This document shows, one piece after another, positions 46,401-60,185 of a stretch of DNA of 64,000 nucleotides (its first letter is position 1; every line of letters starts with the position of its first letter). The position numbers were made by a program, and so were the translations under genes. The stretch spans positions 9,978,001-10,042,000 of the forward strand of contig NC_133027.1 in assembly GCF_048771995.1 (NCBI RefSeq), given 5' to 3'. Under the pieces are notes generated by a model, which made no database searches, had not been told where the DNA came from, and worked only from the letters and a program-made list of their open reading frames with translations. The DNA comes from Taeniopygia guttata (Eukaryota; Chordata; Aves; Passeriformes; Estrildidae).

Positions 46401-48457
46401 TCTTAGGAGTTCAAAAGGAAATGCCTAACTCCATAGCAAAACCATCTCAGTAATAAGCCACATTTGACTTTTTTGCCAGTTCTCTGTATATGCATTTATT
46501 TACACTAAACTTGAATGCTGATATGATATCCTGTCCTCTGCAGGCTATGCTAAAAACACATCTGCAACCTTTCTAGGCAGGCTTATTTTTTGACACCACA
46601 TATTTGTGTACCTTGGACTATGTAATCTGGTCTACGTTTTGTAGTTGTGATTATTTTAAATTTAATTTTCCATACAACTCCAGGATAGATTACCTCTTGC
46701 TTTATTGAGGTGTTGGCAAAAGTCTCAGAGGTAATAGGTCTGGTTGTCTGTCTTTCCATATAATGCTTTCAGTATGTAAATCCTAGTGGAAGTAAGTGGA
46801 GTCATGTCAGATCTATGTGTTCATAACTTTGCTGTTAGATTTCATCCATGTTTTTTTAGGAAGAATTTTGGGTGATGGATTGAACTAGTCATATAGACAT
46901 TTTGCATGGTTGATACAAAGTTTTGTGTAGAATTAGATCATAAATCTCTTCACAAAGGAAGTGAGTTTTTAAAAGCTACATTAAGTTCTGTAACTCTTCA
47001 CGTGTGTATTGATTAAATACAAAGCTAGACTTACTGGAAATGACTTTGTGTAGTTGATCTAAAAATAAGGAGTCTACCTTGATTCATATATTTTAAGTAT
47101 CTTCTGTTTGTCTCCTCTGTGATATATATTGTTTAAATTTTAGTTCTGGCATGGTACGGTGATGAGTTAATCAGGTAGTCTGAAGAAGTTGCAGAACTCA
47201 TGTTACTGCAGTATTTTGACAATAAGCAAATATCTACTGTAACAGTACTGATAAGGCAGAGTAGCTTTAGATCTTGCATTACTCAAAACCAAGATTGTTC
47301 AAGAGTTAAAAAAAAATACTCCTACCATATAATTGTCTATATATTATATTTTTCCTTAAAGATGCAACATTTGATAGTCTGTAAGACTCAGTGAATAAGG
47401 TAGAACTGTGTAGAGGGATTAATGGACTGGTATATTTTGTCTATATTTGAGATCTAAGTGTTGTAGTCTGATTAAATATCTATCCACATATCTTAGATTT
47501 TAATTGGACTTGCCACTTTCCTTTAGCATGAAAAATAAGACATTTCTTGGACTTGAATGTTTTTCTCCATTAAGAAGTACTTATTTTAGATTTCGGGTGG
47601 TATTTTGTGTTTTATTTATATCCATTCAGATAATAAAAGGCTGATAATACATCAGTTATGGTAGATTAGGAATGTGTGAAGATCATTAAGTGTGAGTGTT
47701 CAGGCAGGGACACGTGTTTTTTCCTGAGAGGATTTTGTCATACCAGAGTGTTTTGCTGTTGTCATTTATAATTGTTTTAAGCCAAGTCTTAAATGTTTCA
47801 AAGTGAGCTGATGAATTTAATTTTAATCTGAGTCTGAAATCTCTGTTTTGTGATGACCCCCACATGTACTGTTGTGTGAGTTAGAGACGTTTAATGTCAA
47901 TTACTTTGTTAGAATATTGTGTAGTTTAACACATTTGAAAGAACAATTGAGGCTGGGGTGTAAGAGTGAGATGTAGTTCCCATAGAAAAGTTAGTTTTCT
48001 GTGCTACTTTGATACATAGTCTACTAATTATAGAATCAGACATGGCAGTATAACAGAATTAGTGGTTTTACACATCATGCTGAGTAATAATGTAAAAGAA
48101 ACTGCTGCCTTTGTGATTGAAAATTGTATTTTGATTTTTTTAGCAAGGAAGTACGTGGGCAAGAATTTATAATGTATGGAGCTCTACAGTTTTAATATAT
48201 TGTTTTGTAAAAACCTGTGGTGCTTTTTTTTCTTGTAGAGTCCTACTTTGGCAGTGGCATTTAAGATTTAAAGTTTAAATCAGTAAACATATTTCCCAAT
48301 AAATATTGTTCTTGTCTTGTTTTGTTTTTTTTTTTCTTTCCCAGTCCAAATTATAAGAGCTATATATTTAAAGATATGTAGGAGAGCCTTTTTTGTTATC
48401 AAAAGTTTTTATCTTTAGCTTTTTTTTGTGGCGTGAGCATTTCTTGTGTCCTCCTAG
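43404..48457 (+). other. Probable first intron of the plus-strand gene
   Basis: About 5 kb of AT-rich DNA lies between the CpG island and the first coding exon. I see no interspersed repeat and no second exon here. The plus strand looks T-rich and G-rich relative to A and C, as is common in transcribed DNA. Confidence 0.45.
43536..43570. repeat. (AGG)n trinucleotide array, about 11 copies
   Basis: A perfect purine trinucleotide run lies in the CpG island, downstream of the predicted exon 1 donor. It causes the poly-Glu and poly-Gly open frames seen there, which are not genes. Confidence 0.95.
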
Positions 48458-48648
48458 GCATGGATGAGGTGTCCTGGCTGGAGATCAGAGGAATGAAGCA
48501 TTTGAATGCTGGTGTGGAAGCCAGTGGGGTTGGAGAAGGGGTTGCCCCACCTGTAGCAGTAGCTGCAGTAACATCAGGGCCCAGTTCAGGTGGAAACACT
48601 CCTCACACTATCCCTGTAACTGTGGTGTCAGGTGCTTCCAATATCCAG
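48458..48648 (+). CDS. First coding exon of an unrecognised plus-strand gene
   Basis: A pyrimidine-rich acceptor (TTGTGTCCTCCTAG) precedes GC and then ATG at 48460. The 63 codons end on a complete codon at the donor ATCCAG/GTACTC. The peptide starts MDEVSWLEIRGMKHLNAG, then becomes rich in Ala, Val, Gly, Pro, Ser and Thr (APPVAVAAVTSG, then GGNTPHTIPVTVVSGASN). GC content and codon use are higher than in the flanks. There is no signal peptide or membrane helix. Such low-complexity beginnings are common in nuclear regulators, but I cannot name the family. The reading frame continues past the donor to a stop at 48781, where it loses this character, which supports splicing at 48648. It lies about 5 kb downstream of the CpG island. 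Confidence 0.65.
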
Positions 48649-49340
48649 GTACTCCTCAGTGGATGTTCTCTGTGCCACAGTTGGAAATTCTTCCAGCAGC
48701 AGGCTGGAGGGCAGCTGTGTGTCTGGCAAACACTGCTGGCCCACAAGAGATGGTGTTCATATAGGTCATACAGTAGGTCATAGATTTGTTTTTCATTGAA
48801 ACAGTTGCTGTGTTTTGTGTCAAATCCACATCTTTAAGAACAGTATGTGTTAATTAAGCTGATTTTTCAATGCTGTAATAATAAAACCTAAAACTTGCCA
48901 TTAATTTTGTTAAAGCAGTTATTTGTGAAACTGCATAAAATAATTTTGAAATGTTCAGTTGGAGCCATTTTTTAAACTTACATAAGCATATCATATTTTT
49001 TGGAGTGCCTGTTTTTTATCAGAATATGATATTTGAATTTATGCAAAGCAGTTGGTTCAGTTTGAAAAGGCACTCTCTTCTGGTAGTCTTTATGTGAAGT
49101 AATATGCATTTAGTAATGAGTCTTAGTTGTTACACATAGAGATGAGAATGTTCTATGCAGGTGAAATAGAAGTAGAATTGAGTGTAGATTAAAATGTAAC
49201 TCTCCTTTTGCAAATGGTAACCTAGAAGAAAAACAAAATCAATTTTAAGCCTTTTGCCCTCAAATGTTTGATAAAGCTTCCCAAGTTTATTTTAAAAACT
49301 TTTGTTTTGATTTGAAGGTAGGAATTACTTTCTCCCCCAG

Positions 49341-49430
49341 GATTCTGGTAGAGTGCCACAGTTTAGGTCTACAAGGAACTTTCTGCAACTTCCCAAGCCC
49401 AAGGACGTAGGGACTGTACTCAAAATTGTA
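49341..49430 (+). CDS. Candidate second coding exon of the same gene
   Basis: A strong acceptor (ACTTTCTCCCCCAG) and a near-perfect donor (GTA/GTAAGTATAG) enclose exactly 90 nt with an open phase-0 frame, matching the phase-0 end of the 48458-48648 exon. The 30 residues begin DSGRVPQFRSTRNFLQLPKP and are followed by KDVGTVLKIV. I do not recognise them. The fit of phase and signals makes a real exon plausible, but an alternative or cryptic exon is possible. Confidence 0.5.
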
Positions 49431-50614
49431 GTAAGTATAGGACCAAATGTAAATACACAAAATTTGCTGACCTTAGAAGCAGAGATGTTGTCTGTTGTAT
49501 CTACATCTTCTTCTTTACCTGTTGTTTCTCATTCTTTAATTTATTTTGGCATTTTGTTTCTGGCTTTGCCTTTTACTACTTTCTTCCTCTTATATTGACC
49601 TACGTAGCAAAATAGAAAACCTTTTACCTGACATCATGTTTCATGCTGTATCACATTCTTTATTACTTGTGCAGAAGCTATAATGTAGTTTTGTAAATCT
49701 AAAATTCATATTTTATTTGCCCATTTGGATACACTTCCTGAGAATGAAAATGATGAGTTTTTCCTTGCTAGTGGAAGTTGCACAGTTATTGGTGCTGCTT
49801 TTCACTAGCATTTCTCAATGTTGACATGTTGTGTTGGTAAAATTATTCACAGATAAGTGCTGTATAACAGTTACATCTCCCTTCTGCCACCTGCTTTCCA
49901 TCCCTAGTGATCAGAGCCATGCCTTTATCAGCAGCTTTGTTTAGTTCAGTCAGGTCCATCCAAATACTTCTGGATTCCTCTTGCAGGTGAATGTCATGAA
50001 CCTTATATGTGTTTTCTGGTAACTTGAATGGGGGATGCAGAGGAACTACTCTTAATTTTTTGAAGTGCTTCAGTGGTTCTGTGCATTATGAAGATTTGGT
50101 GAAGGGGAAGCTTCTCTTTGCTGTGCATTATCCACGTGGGAATAGTAGTTTTCAATTTACTGTAATCATCATCTTACTTTTGTACAGATTTTTGACTCAT
50201 TTGCTCTCATTCTTCAGTAGTAATATAAGCCAGCAGAAATCAAGGGCAGATCAGGAGATTTCTCCATTTCAATTCTTTGAGTTCTGTGTACCAGTGTTCT
50301 TTGGGATTTAGTTAAGATGGAGGTTGCTGTTTTGTTGGAGGTGTTTTTTGGAGGGAGTTTGTTGTTTTGGGGGGGTTTTGTTTTTGAAAACTATAAAGTT
50401 AGATGTACCAAAGAAATGGGTTTTCTAAGGTCTGTATTTATGCAAACAGTGGATGGAGTTTAGCTGGAATTATGTTCTGTGTCTACTACACAGACTGTGT
50501 AGGTTAATATATTAAAATAGAATTTTATTGTGCATTCAAAGAAGAATTGAAAGAAAACTAATAGAAGCAAATATAGTAGATAAACATCTTGTAATGTCTG
50601 ATGCTCAAATAATC
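49431..50614 (+). other. Probable intron, AT-rich
   Basis: No further exon is recognised. A G/T-rich low-complexity patch lies at about 50325-50390. Confidence 0.4.
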
Positions 50615-50992
50615 ACTGAATGGTTTGCGTTGGCAGAGACCTTAAAGATTATCCAGTTCCAACCCCCCCTACACTACCATGGGTAGGGACACCTTCCCCT
50701 AGATCAGGTTGCTTAAAGCCCCGTCCAGCCTGGCCTTGCACACTTCCAATGACAGGACAGCCACAGCTTCTCTGGGCAGCTGATGCCAGCAGTGTCTCAC
50801 CATCCTCATGGTAAAGAATTTCTTCCTAATACCTGCTATAAACCTGCCCTCTGCCAGTTTAAAGTCATTTACCCTTGCCCTATCCCCCTATGCCTTGGTC
50901 CAGCTTTCCTGTAACCCCTCTGGGTACTGGAAGGTGCATTAAGGTGTCCTCAGAGCCTTCTCTTCCCTAGGCTGAACAGCCCCAGCTCTCTA
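50615..50992 (-). repeat. CR1 LINE 3' portion, reverse
   Basis: The reversed CR1 shows 'gaatggtttgcgttggcaga', 'gaccttaaagattatccagt', 'tagatcaggttgcttaaagc', 'cagcctggccttgcacactt', 'tcttccctaggctgaacagc'. It stops abruptly after 'cagctctct', where unrelated sequence begins. Confidence 0.85.
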
Positions 50993-50994
50993 CC

Positions 50995-51560
50995 AAAACA
51001 CCAAGAACTTCTCCCAGCATTGTGCTCCATCCAGTTTTCCAGGGGTATGTTGCAGCGTGGTGGAAATGCTACAGCCTTCTTGGAAGCATCTCCTTCAGCA
51101 GCCGCTCTGAGTAAGGCCACGAGAACAGCCGTTTCAAGTCCATGCACACAGACAGTTCCGCAGAGGAAAGACAGGAAGGATCTTTTTTTGATGTATTCCA
51201 GTGAAGGTTTATTGCACCCACCATGCCAGAGGGATCAGGGACAAAGACAAGACCGGGTGCTGTGTGCAAGGTTAAGTAGGGGAGGGCACAGGGGTGGTAC
51301 AAAGGGCAGGGCAAAGGGCATTGGCTTACAGGGAAGACTGCGCTGGCCACCAGAGGTACCACAACCAGTGAGGAAACAGAGAAAGGAGAAACCAGGGGAA
51401 GTTGGGACACATGGGGAAAGGAACCGAGATGGATCAGTGTTAAGCAAGAGTCCATGAAGGAGTCGTTTCTGTCCACCCAGGTGGGGAAGACACTATGGTA
51501 AGTCTCTCCACAGCAGTGCTCTGGGGATTTCCCTGAGGAGAAAGGATTCAGAGGATTCCA
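50995..51560 (-). mobile_element. Possible LTR-like fossil, reverse (low confidence)
   Basis: Sequence character changes sharply at the CR1 boundary. On the minus strand there is a polyadenylation-type AATAAA followed by a pyrimidine-rich region, the order seen in long terminal repeats. I cannot define both ends, a target duplication or an internal coding region. Treat it as a possible solo or partial retroviral-type LTR, old and broken, family not assigned. Confidence 0.25.
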
Positions 51561-54500
51561 CAGGGATAGTCTTCTGTCAAGTAAGTCCCATGAGCCTGAT
51601 GCCTTTAACTGGTGATTTCAAGTTAATAGAGAATATGGAAAAACCTTATATCCACTTTCATACCAGAAGATACGTGATATTTTTTAACCAATGCTGGGTG
51701 ATAGATAGGAGTTCGTTGAAAGAGTTGTTCCTGGCAATAAGACAAATAGATCAACTTGGCTGGAGTCACTAATGGATTGTGAAGAATCTTCAAATTGGTT
51801 AAAGTACTAAAGGATCTCAGTTGGAGAATAAGAAGTTGATAAATGTACTTCATTAACTGCAAGAAATGAACTCCTGGGAAGACTAGTGAAACATTATTTT
51901 GGTCTTCTGAAAGCCATCTGAAGTATCTTCAGAAAAACTGAACATAAGGCAGACAATGTCTTTAGTAAAGATAATTACTTGTCTACTAGGATACTTAATT
52001 TTTACTGTGGTTAAAGTCTGGGGAGTTGCTTGTCGATGTCCCTGATAAGGGGTTATTGAGGGGTGAACTGTGGGAATTATCACTGAAGTGTCAATAGTTG
52101 GAAGGCAGTTCATGTTATTAATAAGATGCTTTAAATTTTGGTCAGCCTTGAAGTTGGATTGGGTTATTCCTTTCAGCTGAAATATTCTAAGTTAATTCAC
52201 AGTAACTTGGAGGTCTGTGATAGCCCAGAGAAAGATCGGGTGGGTTATCCTGGAGATCAATGGTAGTGTTGAGGCTTAGTTTACCCTAATTTGGAAATTA
52301 CCAAGACTAATGGAAGAACTCCAGATGGCACAAGCATTTAAGAGAAGAGCAGGAAATTCAAACACACCACAAGTGGATACAACACTTGGTTGAAATGAAA
52401 AATTCCTTTTGCTAAGTGTACACTTGACACATTGGTGTCCCAATTGACCAACCACTGGCTCAGAACTAACATAGTCTTACAGAGCATTTCAGAATAAGAG
52501 GCGCAGAAACACGCCAGTTGTTAATATTCTCAGCCTACTATGTTCTTCTATATCTGCTTCAGCTGCAGCAATAAAAATTGAAGTGGTGGACAGCAGTTAC
52601 TAATGGGCAGCACTTCAGAGACTTGAACTACTTTGCAGGCAGAGGAGGAGTCTCTGAATAATAATTTGCAGCATAGAGGAGGGCAGAGGCTAGAGGAGCA
52701 TGCTTTGCATGAGAGGTGATAGAACAGCAGTGCATGCACAGCTCCTCAGTACAAGATGTCAAAGCCAGCACCACTAATTTGTGTCAGGACACCACCATTG
52801 TCACCTTCCATATTAAAACAGTAGTGACCATCCAGTCACTGACAAGGTTAAGTATAAACTCCTTAACCTAGAGATAATCATCCCTGATTCCCATTAATCT
52901 TTCTTTAAAATATTTAATAGTGAAAAGAGTTATAAAGGATAATGAACTAAGTATGAAAAATATTTCATGTGAAGTTTTGACATTTTTTTTCTTTCCCTCA
53001 ACATCAAAAAAGCATTTCAGTCTCTGGTAGCAGAGCATTTGAGGAAGACTGCTGTGTGCTGTGGCATCATCCTTTTGTTCACATCCCCATGAGGCTGCAG
53101 GTAGGCTTAGTGATCATCAATCAGTATGTAATATTTGGAGTTACAGAAAAGCAGTTTTTTGTAAAGTCAGGATATAGTTTCTAGGATGTTGGACTACTTG
53201 CAGGTGTTCTTCCCATATGCTGAAGCAAACAGCTACAGCAGTGTGATACTGCCCAGGCTACTTGTCCTGTCTTTTCCTAGTTCAGCTCCAGCTGCTTCCC
53301 TCCTTCATGGTAAGGGTAGTTAAACACTTTGTTAGTCTAATCTAAATATTTTAGGTTGTGAATTTTAACATGACCTGGGTTTTTGCCTCTTGCAAAGAGG
53401 TCTTTGCCTCTTGCTTTTGAAGAAGCAAGAGTTGATAAGCAAGGCTGACAGTGAAAAGATTTGGCTGTTGCAGCCTTTTCCAAAAATCCAAAGGGTAGTG
53501 GGTGCTATAAAGAAAAGAACATAAATTGTGTCTTTACCCAAAGTTTCAGTTGAGCTGCAGTTGCTGCAACTCACTTGTGTTAGAATTGACAAACATCTCA
53601 AAGTTTTGTGAGTAGCTGCTGCAACAACGAAACACCCTTCCTTAGAGGGGAAGAGGAGAGAACAAAGAGTCTTACTGAGTTCAAGAGCTTTTTGGCACTT
53701 TGTGGTCTGGAAGAGAAGCTGTGTGTTTCAGTATTTGCAAGTATCCATCCTGACTTCTGTGGGGGTTGTTAGAACTAATATAGCCATGAGAAAATGTATA
53801 GATGCTATTAAACTAGAAAAATGTGCAAATACTTAACAGGTTGGAATGGACAATTCCTAGCAAAAATTCTGCCTTGGTTTTAATAAGATTATTTTGTTTG
53901 TTGTTCAGTAAGATAGACTAATATGTTTGTGAAGTAGAAATTGGGAAATCATTTTCCCATATGAGACCTCACAGTCATGTAGCCATCCCTTGAAACAATG
54001 AACATAATCTCTTCATTCAAATTGAGAACAGCATAATCTGTTTCCTGACCTTACAGTGGGAATTGCATTTCTTCAATCATTAGTTCTTCCTTTTATAGAT
54101 TTTTCTTAAAACTGTCCCTAGAAATCTAAATATGCTTGTAGCCGTTTTTTTATTTCCTATCTTTGTTTACAACTTTTATTTCAGCTTAAAAGTGAGGTGT
54201 AGTTGTGAAATATAACTATTTTAAAGTGATTTCAAACTAACTTTCTTCAACAGATTTTTGAGACTTTTTCAGGTGTTAATCACCTATACAACACAAATAC
54301 TTTGTTAGTTTTCCATTGCAATAGCTCAAGTTTTATCTTACCTGATTGATGGGATTGTTCTCCCTGTAAATTTAATAGCCCTGTGAAGCTGTTCTGAAGA
54401 TCATTTATTTCTGTTTCTGCAAGCAACAAGTTCTCTAACAACTTTTTTTGTAAGTATTATCTTTCTATGCTTGGATTTGCTCTGGTTTAATTTTGAGTTT

Positions 54501-57500
54501 GCCATTATCATCAATTAGTTCCAGTAGCATTTAGCTCCACCAGACTAGAAACCCAGATTATGGTTGTTGAATGTATGATTTAAGCAGTTTCTCAAACTTG
54601 AAAATAGCTAAAACTTTTCAGACCTCACAAACTAGGAAAAGAAATCTGAGACTGGGAGGATTTTCTGTTGTGCCTAGAGGAGAGCTGAGGGGGAAGGAAT
54701 TTGATTCCTGTTTTGCAAAATCTGTTCCTTGTTAGAAAATCTTGTTCAATAAGTTCCTGGTGAGATTTTTCTGTCATAGTAGTGCTGTATGAGATGGGGC
54801 AAATACTGTGAGTTTTTTGAGTGAATTGTAAGGCTGGGCCTTTTTTTTCTGTTAAAAAATTTAAATGTCTTGCAACTTGATTAGTGAGATATCACCTTAT
54901 TGCCTGTCTGCTTGTGATTCTCAGTTTTGATAGTATAGCTGGAAAGAGTAAATATGTCTGTCTTTCCCCTCTCTTTGATTTGAAGTAGCTGAAAAAGGAG
55001 TATTTTGTGATGCATTGTAATGTGGTTTCATGTAATTGGACTGAAAGAAAAGCATTGAGAAGTTTTTGGTGATACGCTTTAAAGCACCTCCCTAGATGGA
55101 AGAAAATTACAGCGTTGAATTTTGCAGATACTTGGGTGGTATTTTTAGTATTTTCCAGCATGTAGTGCATGGAGTAGGCAACTTAAAGTGAACTGTCATC
55201 AGGGCAGGGAAAAGGAGTTTTTGCAGTCACTTGATTGTGCAAGCAAGTTTGTTCTGTGTGACTTATGTTCTTTAGAGACTTTTTCTTAATCACTCCTTCC
55301 AATCACATTTGCTGTTTCTGTGTGTCTGTGCCATTTGTGCCCTTTTCAGCAGCAGCATTTCAAACTGTAGGTGATGGTTTCAACTGGTGAGGGAACTTGA
55401 CCAGTTCCTCCCCACTGCTATTGTCTCATGTGGTGTCAAGTGATGAACTGCTGTCTCCTGCATGTGGATTTTGTGTTAGTTGTGTCTTTATTAATTATCT
55501 TCACCAGTGTCCTGCTGCTGTCCAGCATACTTCTTTATATTTCCACCTGCCTTGATATCTCCAAAGACCTTGTCGAATGTCTTCCTGTGAATGACTTCTT
55601 TATCTCACTTTACCAATTTGGTTTCTTGTTGTATGAGTCTTTGTAATATGTATTACACTTAGAGTTCTTTGAAGCAGGGTCCTTCATACTTTAGTGCTTA
55701 TTCAGTAATTAGCATAGGGAGAGCCTGGTTTGATATTACAGCAAACAAATGGCATGTGGTCAGCTGTGCATTATCTTGGATTTACATATAGATAAACGAT
55801 GGTGTGTGCTTGTGCAGCAGTGGCTCTACACAGAATCTGTTCAGGTCTGTGAGGAATTACTGTCAGCAGCATAAACCTGAACAGTAGTGCTGCTTCCAGA
55901 GGGAGTGTGGGCTGGGAGTAGCCTTGGAGGACTAGAGTAGGAACCAGAGACCTGAGCTGGTGCTGTATGGAGCCACCTGGAGTCTTTTTGCATTCACTCC
56001 CATGTGCTCCAGGTTCTAGGTGAGACTGTGAGGCCTTGTTCTAAACATGGTTATTGTGTGGTTGTGGAATTTTGTTCCAAAGTTAAAACTTGTTTTAGGC
56101 TTTCTAGGAGAGTTTTGCATGACATCCAGGTGGTGGGAGCCAGAAAACTTGGCTAAAAAAGACTACATACAGGCATTCAAGCATTTTGCATTTGCAGCAA
56201 ATTTCTTGATGCGTTCTTATTCATTTCCTTACACTATTCATGGTGTCAAGAAAATAAAAATATGGGTTAGTATTAGTTCTTTTGCTTCATCTACATTCTT
56301 ATCGATGGGTTTAGAATGCTGTTTGCCTTTCTTTAATGTGATTTAAAATTGGTGGTTTTGAAAATATGACACTGCTGCATTGCACAGAGGAGCTGCATTT
56401 TGCTTTCTGCACTACCTTGACTCAGTACCAGTTACATTAAAGTCAGGGTGAAAAAGGCCCTTGTGTGTCTTTATGAAGAGTTGTGTGAAAGCTTTTTTCT
56501 CTTCATTGTAAAGATGAAGAGAAAAGCAAAGTGGATAAATAGTGAAGGGAAGCGTGTAGTTGGGTAAATGGTTTCAGGGAATACTTTGTTTTGTGTGAAG
56601 ATTAATAACCTGGAATTTAGACATCTAACCAGCGATTTTGCTCATAAAATCACCATCTGATATTTTTCTAGAGGATAATTCAAATGTGGATTGTTTCTAT
56701 TCACAATTACTGGTTTTGCCTGCCCTACGTAATGTGCCTGTCTGTGTACTGATAGCACCTTTTACATGTAACTGCTCTTAAATTTTTAGCTTCTTAAATG
56801 AAAAAGTTGAAGTATTTGGCTTTAAATCCATTGAAGCACAGATGTATCAATAGCAATCTTTGAACTAATTCTTGTTAAAAAGCTTTTGTCACTTCAATTT
56901 CAATTCTAAATAGCCTGCTTAATTTTATTTTTTTACTTTCGTTTATTGTTGTTGGTATAGTCTTTGGTGTTACTTTAGATTTTTACTTCCTTTGGAGGAC
57001 TATGCTAGCCAGCACTTAATGGGATATTAATATCCAAAGCTAGGCTGCAACTCTTAGTGAATTAGAAGTGACGCTTACTGAGTTAAAAGTAGTCTCTAGT
57101 TCTGTTTTTTTAGAGTTGGCTGGTTTTTCCAGCTTTTAGGCAATTGTAGAAATCTACAGGTAGTTTAAATGCTTGTTGTCCAAAGAGAACATCCTTAGAG
57201 AACAGCTGAAATCATTGATAACAGCAATTTCTTTAAATGTCCATTCACCTGCTGTAGACAGATAAGTAGAAAACACATATGCTTCCCTGTAGCAAGGGAG
57301 GAACTAAAACAATACACTAAAAGAAGTTAGTTTTACCATTTCCTAGCTCTCCTTGAGGTTATGCAGAGTATAAAAGCGCAAAAAAACTCAAGGTGGATTT
57401 TGAAGCAGACTGACATATGAAACCTTGGGTCTTTTCACTGTTATTTTATGCTGGGGATATAGAGAAGTTGTTTGTTGTGTCAGCACCTTTCTTTGCAAAA

Positions 57501-60185
57501 GGTAGTTGTTTGTAGTGGAATGAGGAGTCATGAGGCATCTATAAATTCCAATTTGTTTGTTTGTAGGGGTTTTTTTTGTACTTTCAGCTGTTCAGTTCAT
57601 TGCATAAGAACTAGGTAGTTTCATCTCTGGTTGTAGCACTCTGCGAAAATCAGACTGTTTGGTATCACCTAATTTCTTCTTGCCTGCTTAGGAAGGGGAA
57701 AAAGCAAAACTGAAAGGCCAAGAGCTTGTTCAAATGGTAGTGTATCATGAGTTTCATGATGCTGGAAACTTCTGAGCAGGAGAATTACTGGGAGAATTTC
57801 AGTTTTTCCATGTAGTGTTACTGAAAACTAAATCCTTGACAAATTAATATTTTGTGTGAGAAATGAATTTTCCATATTCTGGAGGAAACAAAATGAAAGT
57901 GAATGCTCTGAAGAAAGGGATTGTTACTTATCAGTTGCTGGGGGTTGGAGGAATGTTTGTGATATCAGCTCTACAATAACACAAAATAAAATGTTTTCTG
58001 GAAATTCTGTTAGAGTGACTTCTGGAATTTCATCAGCCCCACTTTTCGTAGGTGTGGTGTCCATGTGTATGTACATAAATATGAAATAATTTTCTTCATA
58101 CAAATTATACTATGTATAAATGAGTTATGTTCTGTGGAATTCCTTAGCATCACATTAAGGTGGTGTTGCAACCCCATAATTTGTCAAACATAAATTTAAA
58201 GTCTGTGTGGTTTTTTTTTACTTTTCAGACATTTGTGTAGGGGAGATGTTCTGTTTCAGATTCCTTGGTAATAAACAGAAAAGTGAAGATAGTTGAGATT
58301 TCTAAAGAAAACACATCAGCAAAAACTATTCTTGATTAAAATGTAGAAAATTAATTTATGGAAATTTTACTTGATTCAAGGCCTGTGGATGCCAGTGTTC
58401 CAATTCTTGTTAACATGTTTACGACAAGCTTGTTGACTCTATTAGAATGAAGGCTGTGTTTGATTAATCCTTACAAAATACATTGAGATAAATTGTCCCA
58501 GTTCCTGCTTGTATGTAGGTATCTTTAGAGTCTATACATAGTTTTCATCTTCAGAAGTTTTAAGCCGTTTTTTAATAGTATATTGCCTAGAAAGCGCTCA
58601 AAGTTTTTTTTAAGGTTTTTAATTTACTACATAAAATTTTTGATTGAGAGCAAATGATGAAGTAATGAAAGCTGATGTCTCAAAACAGCAGCACATCAAA
58701 TTAATGTCAAACTTCTGTATAGAAATAGCTGGATTGTTATTACTCAGACAGAGTCTTTCTGTGTAGAACAGGATAATAACGGTTAGAAATTTGGCTCTTA
58801 AATTGCTCGAAACTTGTGTTATACCACTTGTAGCACTTCCTACTGCTGCCAGAAAGGGGATGCTGATGAACCAGCTTAACAAGAAGTGCAGATATTTAAA
58901 ATTAGAAAAAAAAGAGTTTAGTCATATGCATATAAGTAATCAGCACCAATTAAATTAAGCATATTTAGACAGAAACTGCAACTCATATTTCATTTCACAG
59001 CTTTGTTTTCAAATTTCTGAATATATTTAGTGTCTTCCTTTTTTGTTTTGGGTATATTTATGAAGGATCATTGGAGTGAGTTGCAGAATAATGTGTGCAG
59101 CAAAGGAAGATGAGTCTCACCAAACTACATGAGATTTGTACCTAAACTGTTTCATAGTGGTGATTAAACCTGTATGAAAAAAATTTCTTGTATTAAAAAT
59201 AGTTCTTCAGTTTGATTTCTGAGCAGTAAAGGACCAGTCACCACTTTTTTAAAGGATTACTTTTTCTTGTAGCTCATTTAAATAATAAGCTAAAAGGTGT
59301 ATGGGAAATATTATTTTAATTAATTTTTCAAATTAAATAAAAAAAAAAAATTTCCTCTTTACAAAAACTCCAGACAAGTTTTATGGGCTTTTTCTTCCAT
59401 TTTGTAAAATTATATACTACTTATCACATTTCTAGATTTTTATTTTGCAAACTTCTCTTACCCTCCCTGCTGTGCTGTACATTTCTTAGAAACACTTTTG
59501 AATAGATAACTTCTTACACAATTAAAAAACTGAGAAACCTGCTAAACTTACTTAGTCTAAACTATATGCCCTATTTATGTAGGAATATATCACTTCAACT
59601 TTTCAAATGGTGCAAACAGTGTAACTGTTATAAATGGTTATGAAATCTGGTTTCAGTACAAACACATTAATTTATGTGAGCCTGGTAGTTCTGCCAGTAT
59701 TTGGCTGTACAGATTAAAATCCGGAGCTTGAGGACATTTGACTGTAGTTTAGGAAAACTTGTACAAACAGTTCTGCCAGTCTTCGGGCAAAGCTTGAACT
59801 GGTTGGGTGGGAAGGAGAATCATGAAAGCCTGTGCAAAGAAGAGGCAAGTTTCTTACGTGATGGAAGAGTTCATTTTTAGGGGGAGCAAGTGCAATTTCT
59901 TAGAATCCTCAGCTGGCTTTGAATGAGCCATCATGTAGTTCTGAAACAGGGGGCAAGATACCCATCATTTTCCTCTGCTTTTCTTTGTGGATAGTGATGA
60001 TATAATGATGATTTCTCTTTTCATCTGTTGGCAGAAGACTATGCAAGTTAATCAGTATTTTCCAAAATTGATGGTGACTTGTGAGATACTATCCAGCATA
60101 CTTTGATATATATATATATATATAAAACATATATGCATTTTTATACATCCTGTTGATAAAAGCAATTCATTTCTCCTCTGTGCAG
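51561..60185 (+). other. Long AT-rich stretch, probably intronic
   Basis: I see no exon with convincing paired splice signals and a protein-like frame, no RNA gene and no clear interspersed repeat. A short hairpin-forming segment, CTCTTGCTT with AAGCAAGAG, lies near 53406-53430. The plus strand is T-rich, in keeping with transcription in the plus direction. Confidence 0.4.
60107..60124. repeat. Short (TA)n run
   Basis: About nine TA dinucleotides lie within AT-rich DNA. Confidence 0.85.

Noticed and set aside
51020-51476. 145- and 135-codon frames on opposite strands
   Set aside because: They shadow one another in the possible LTR-like block and have no recognisable product.
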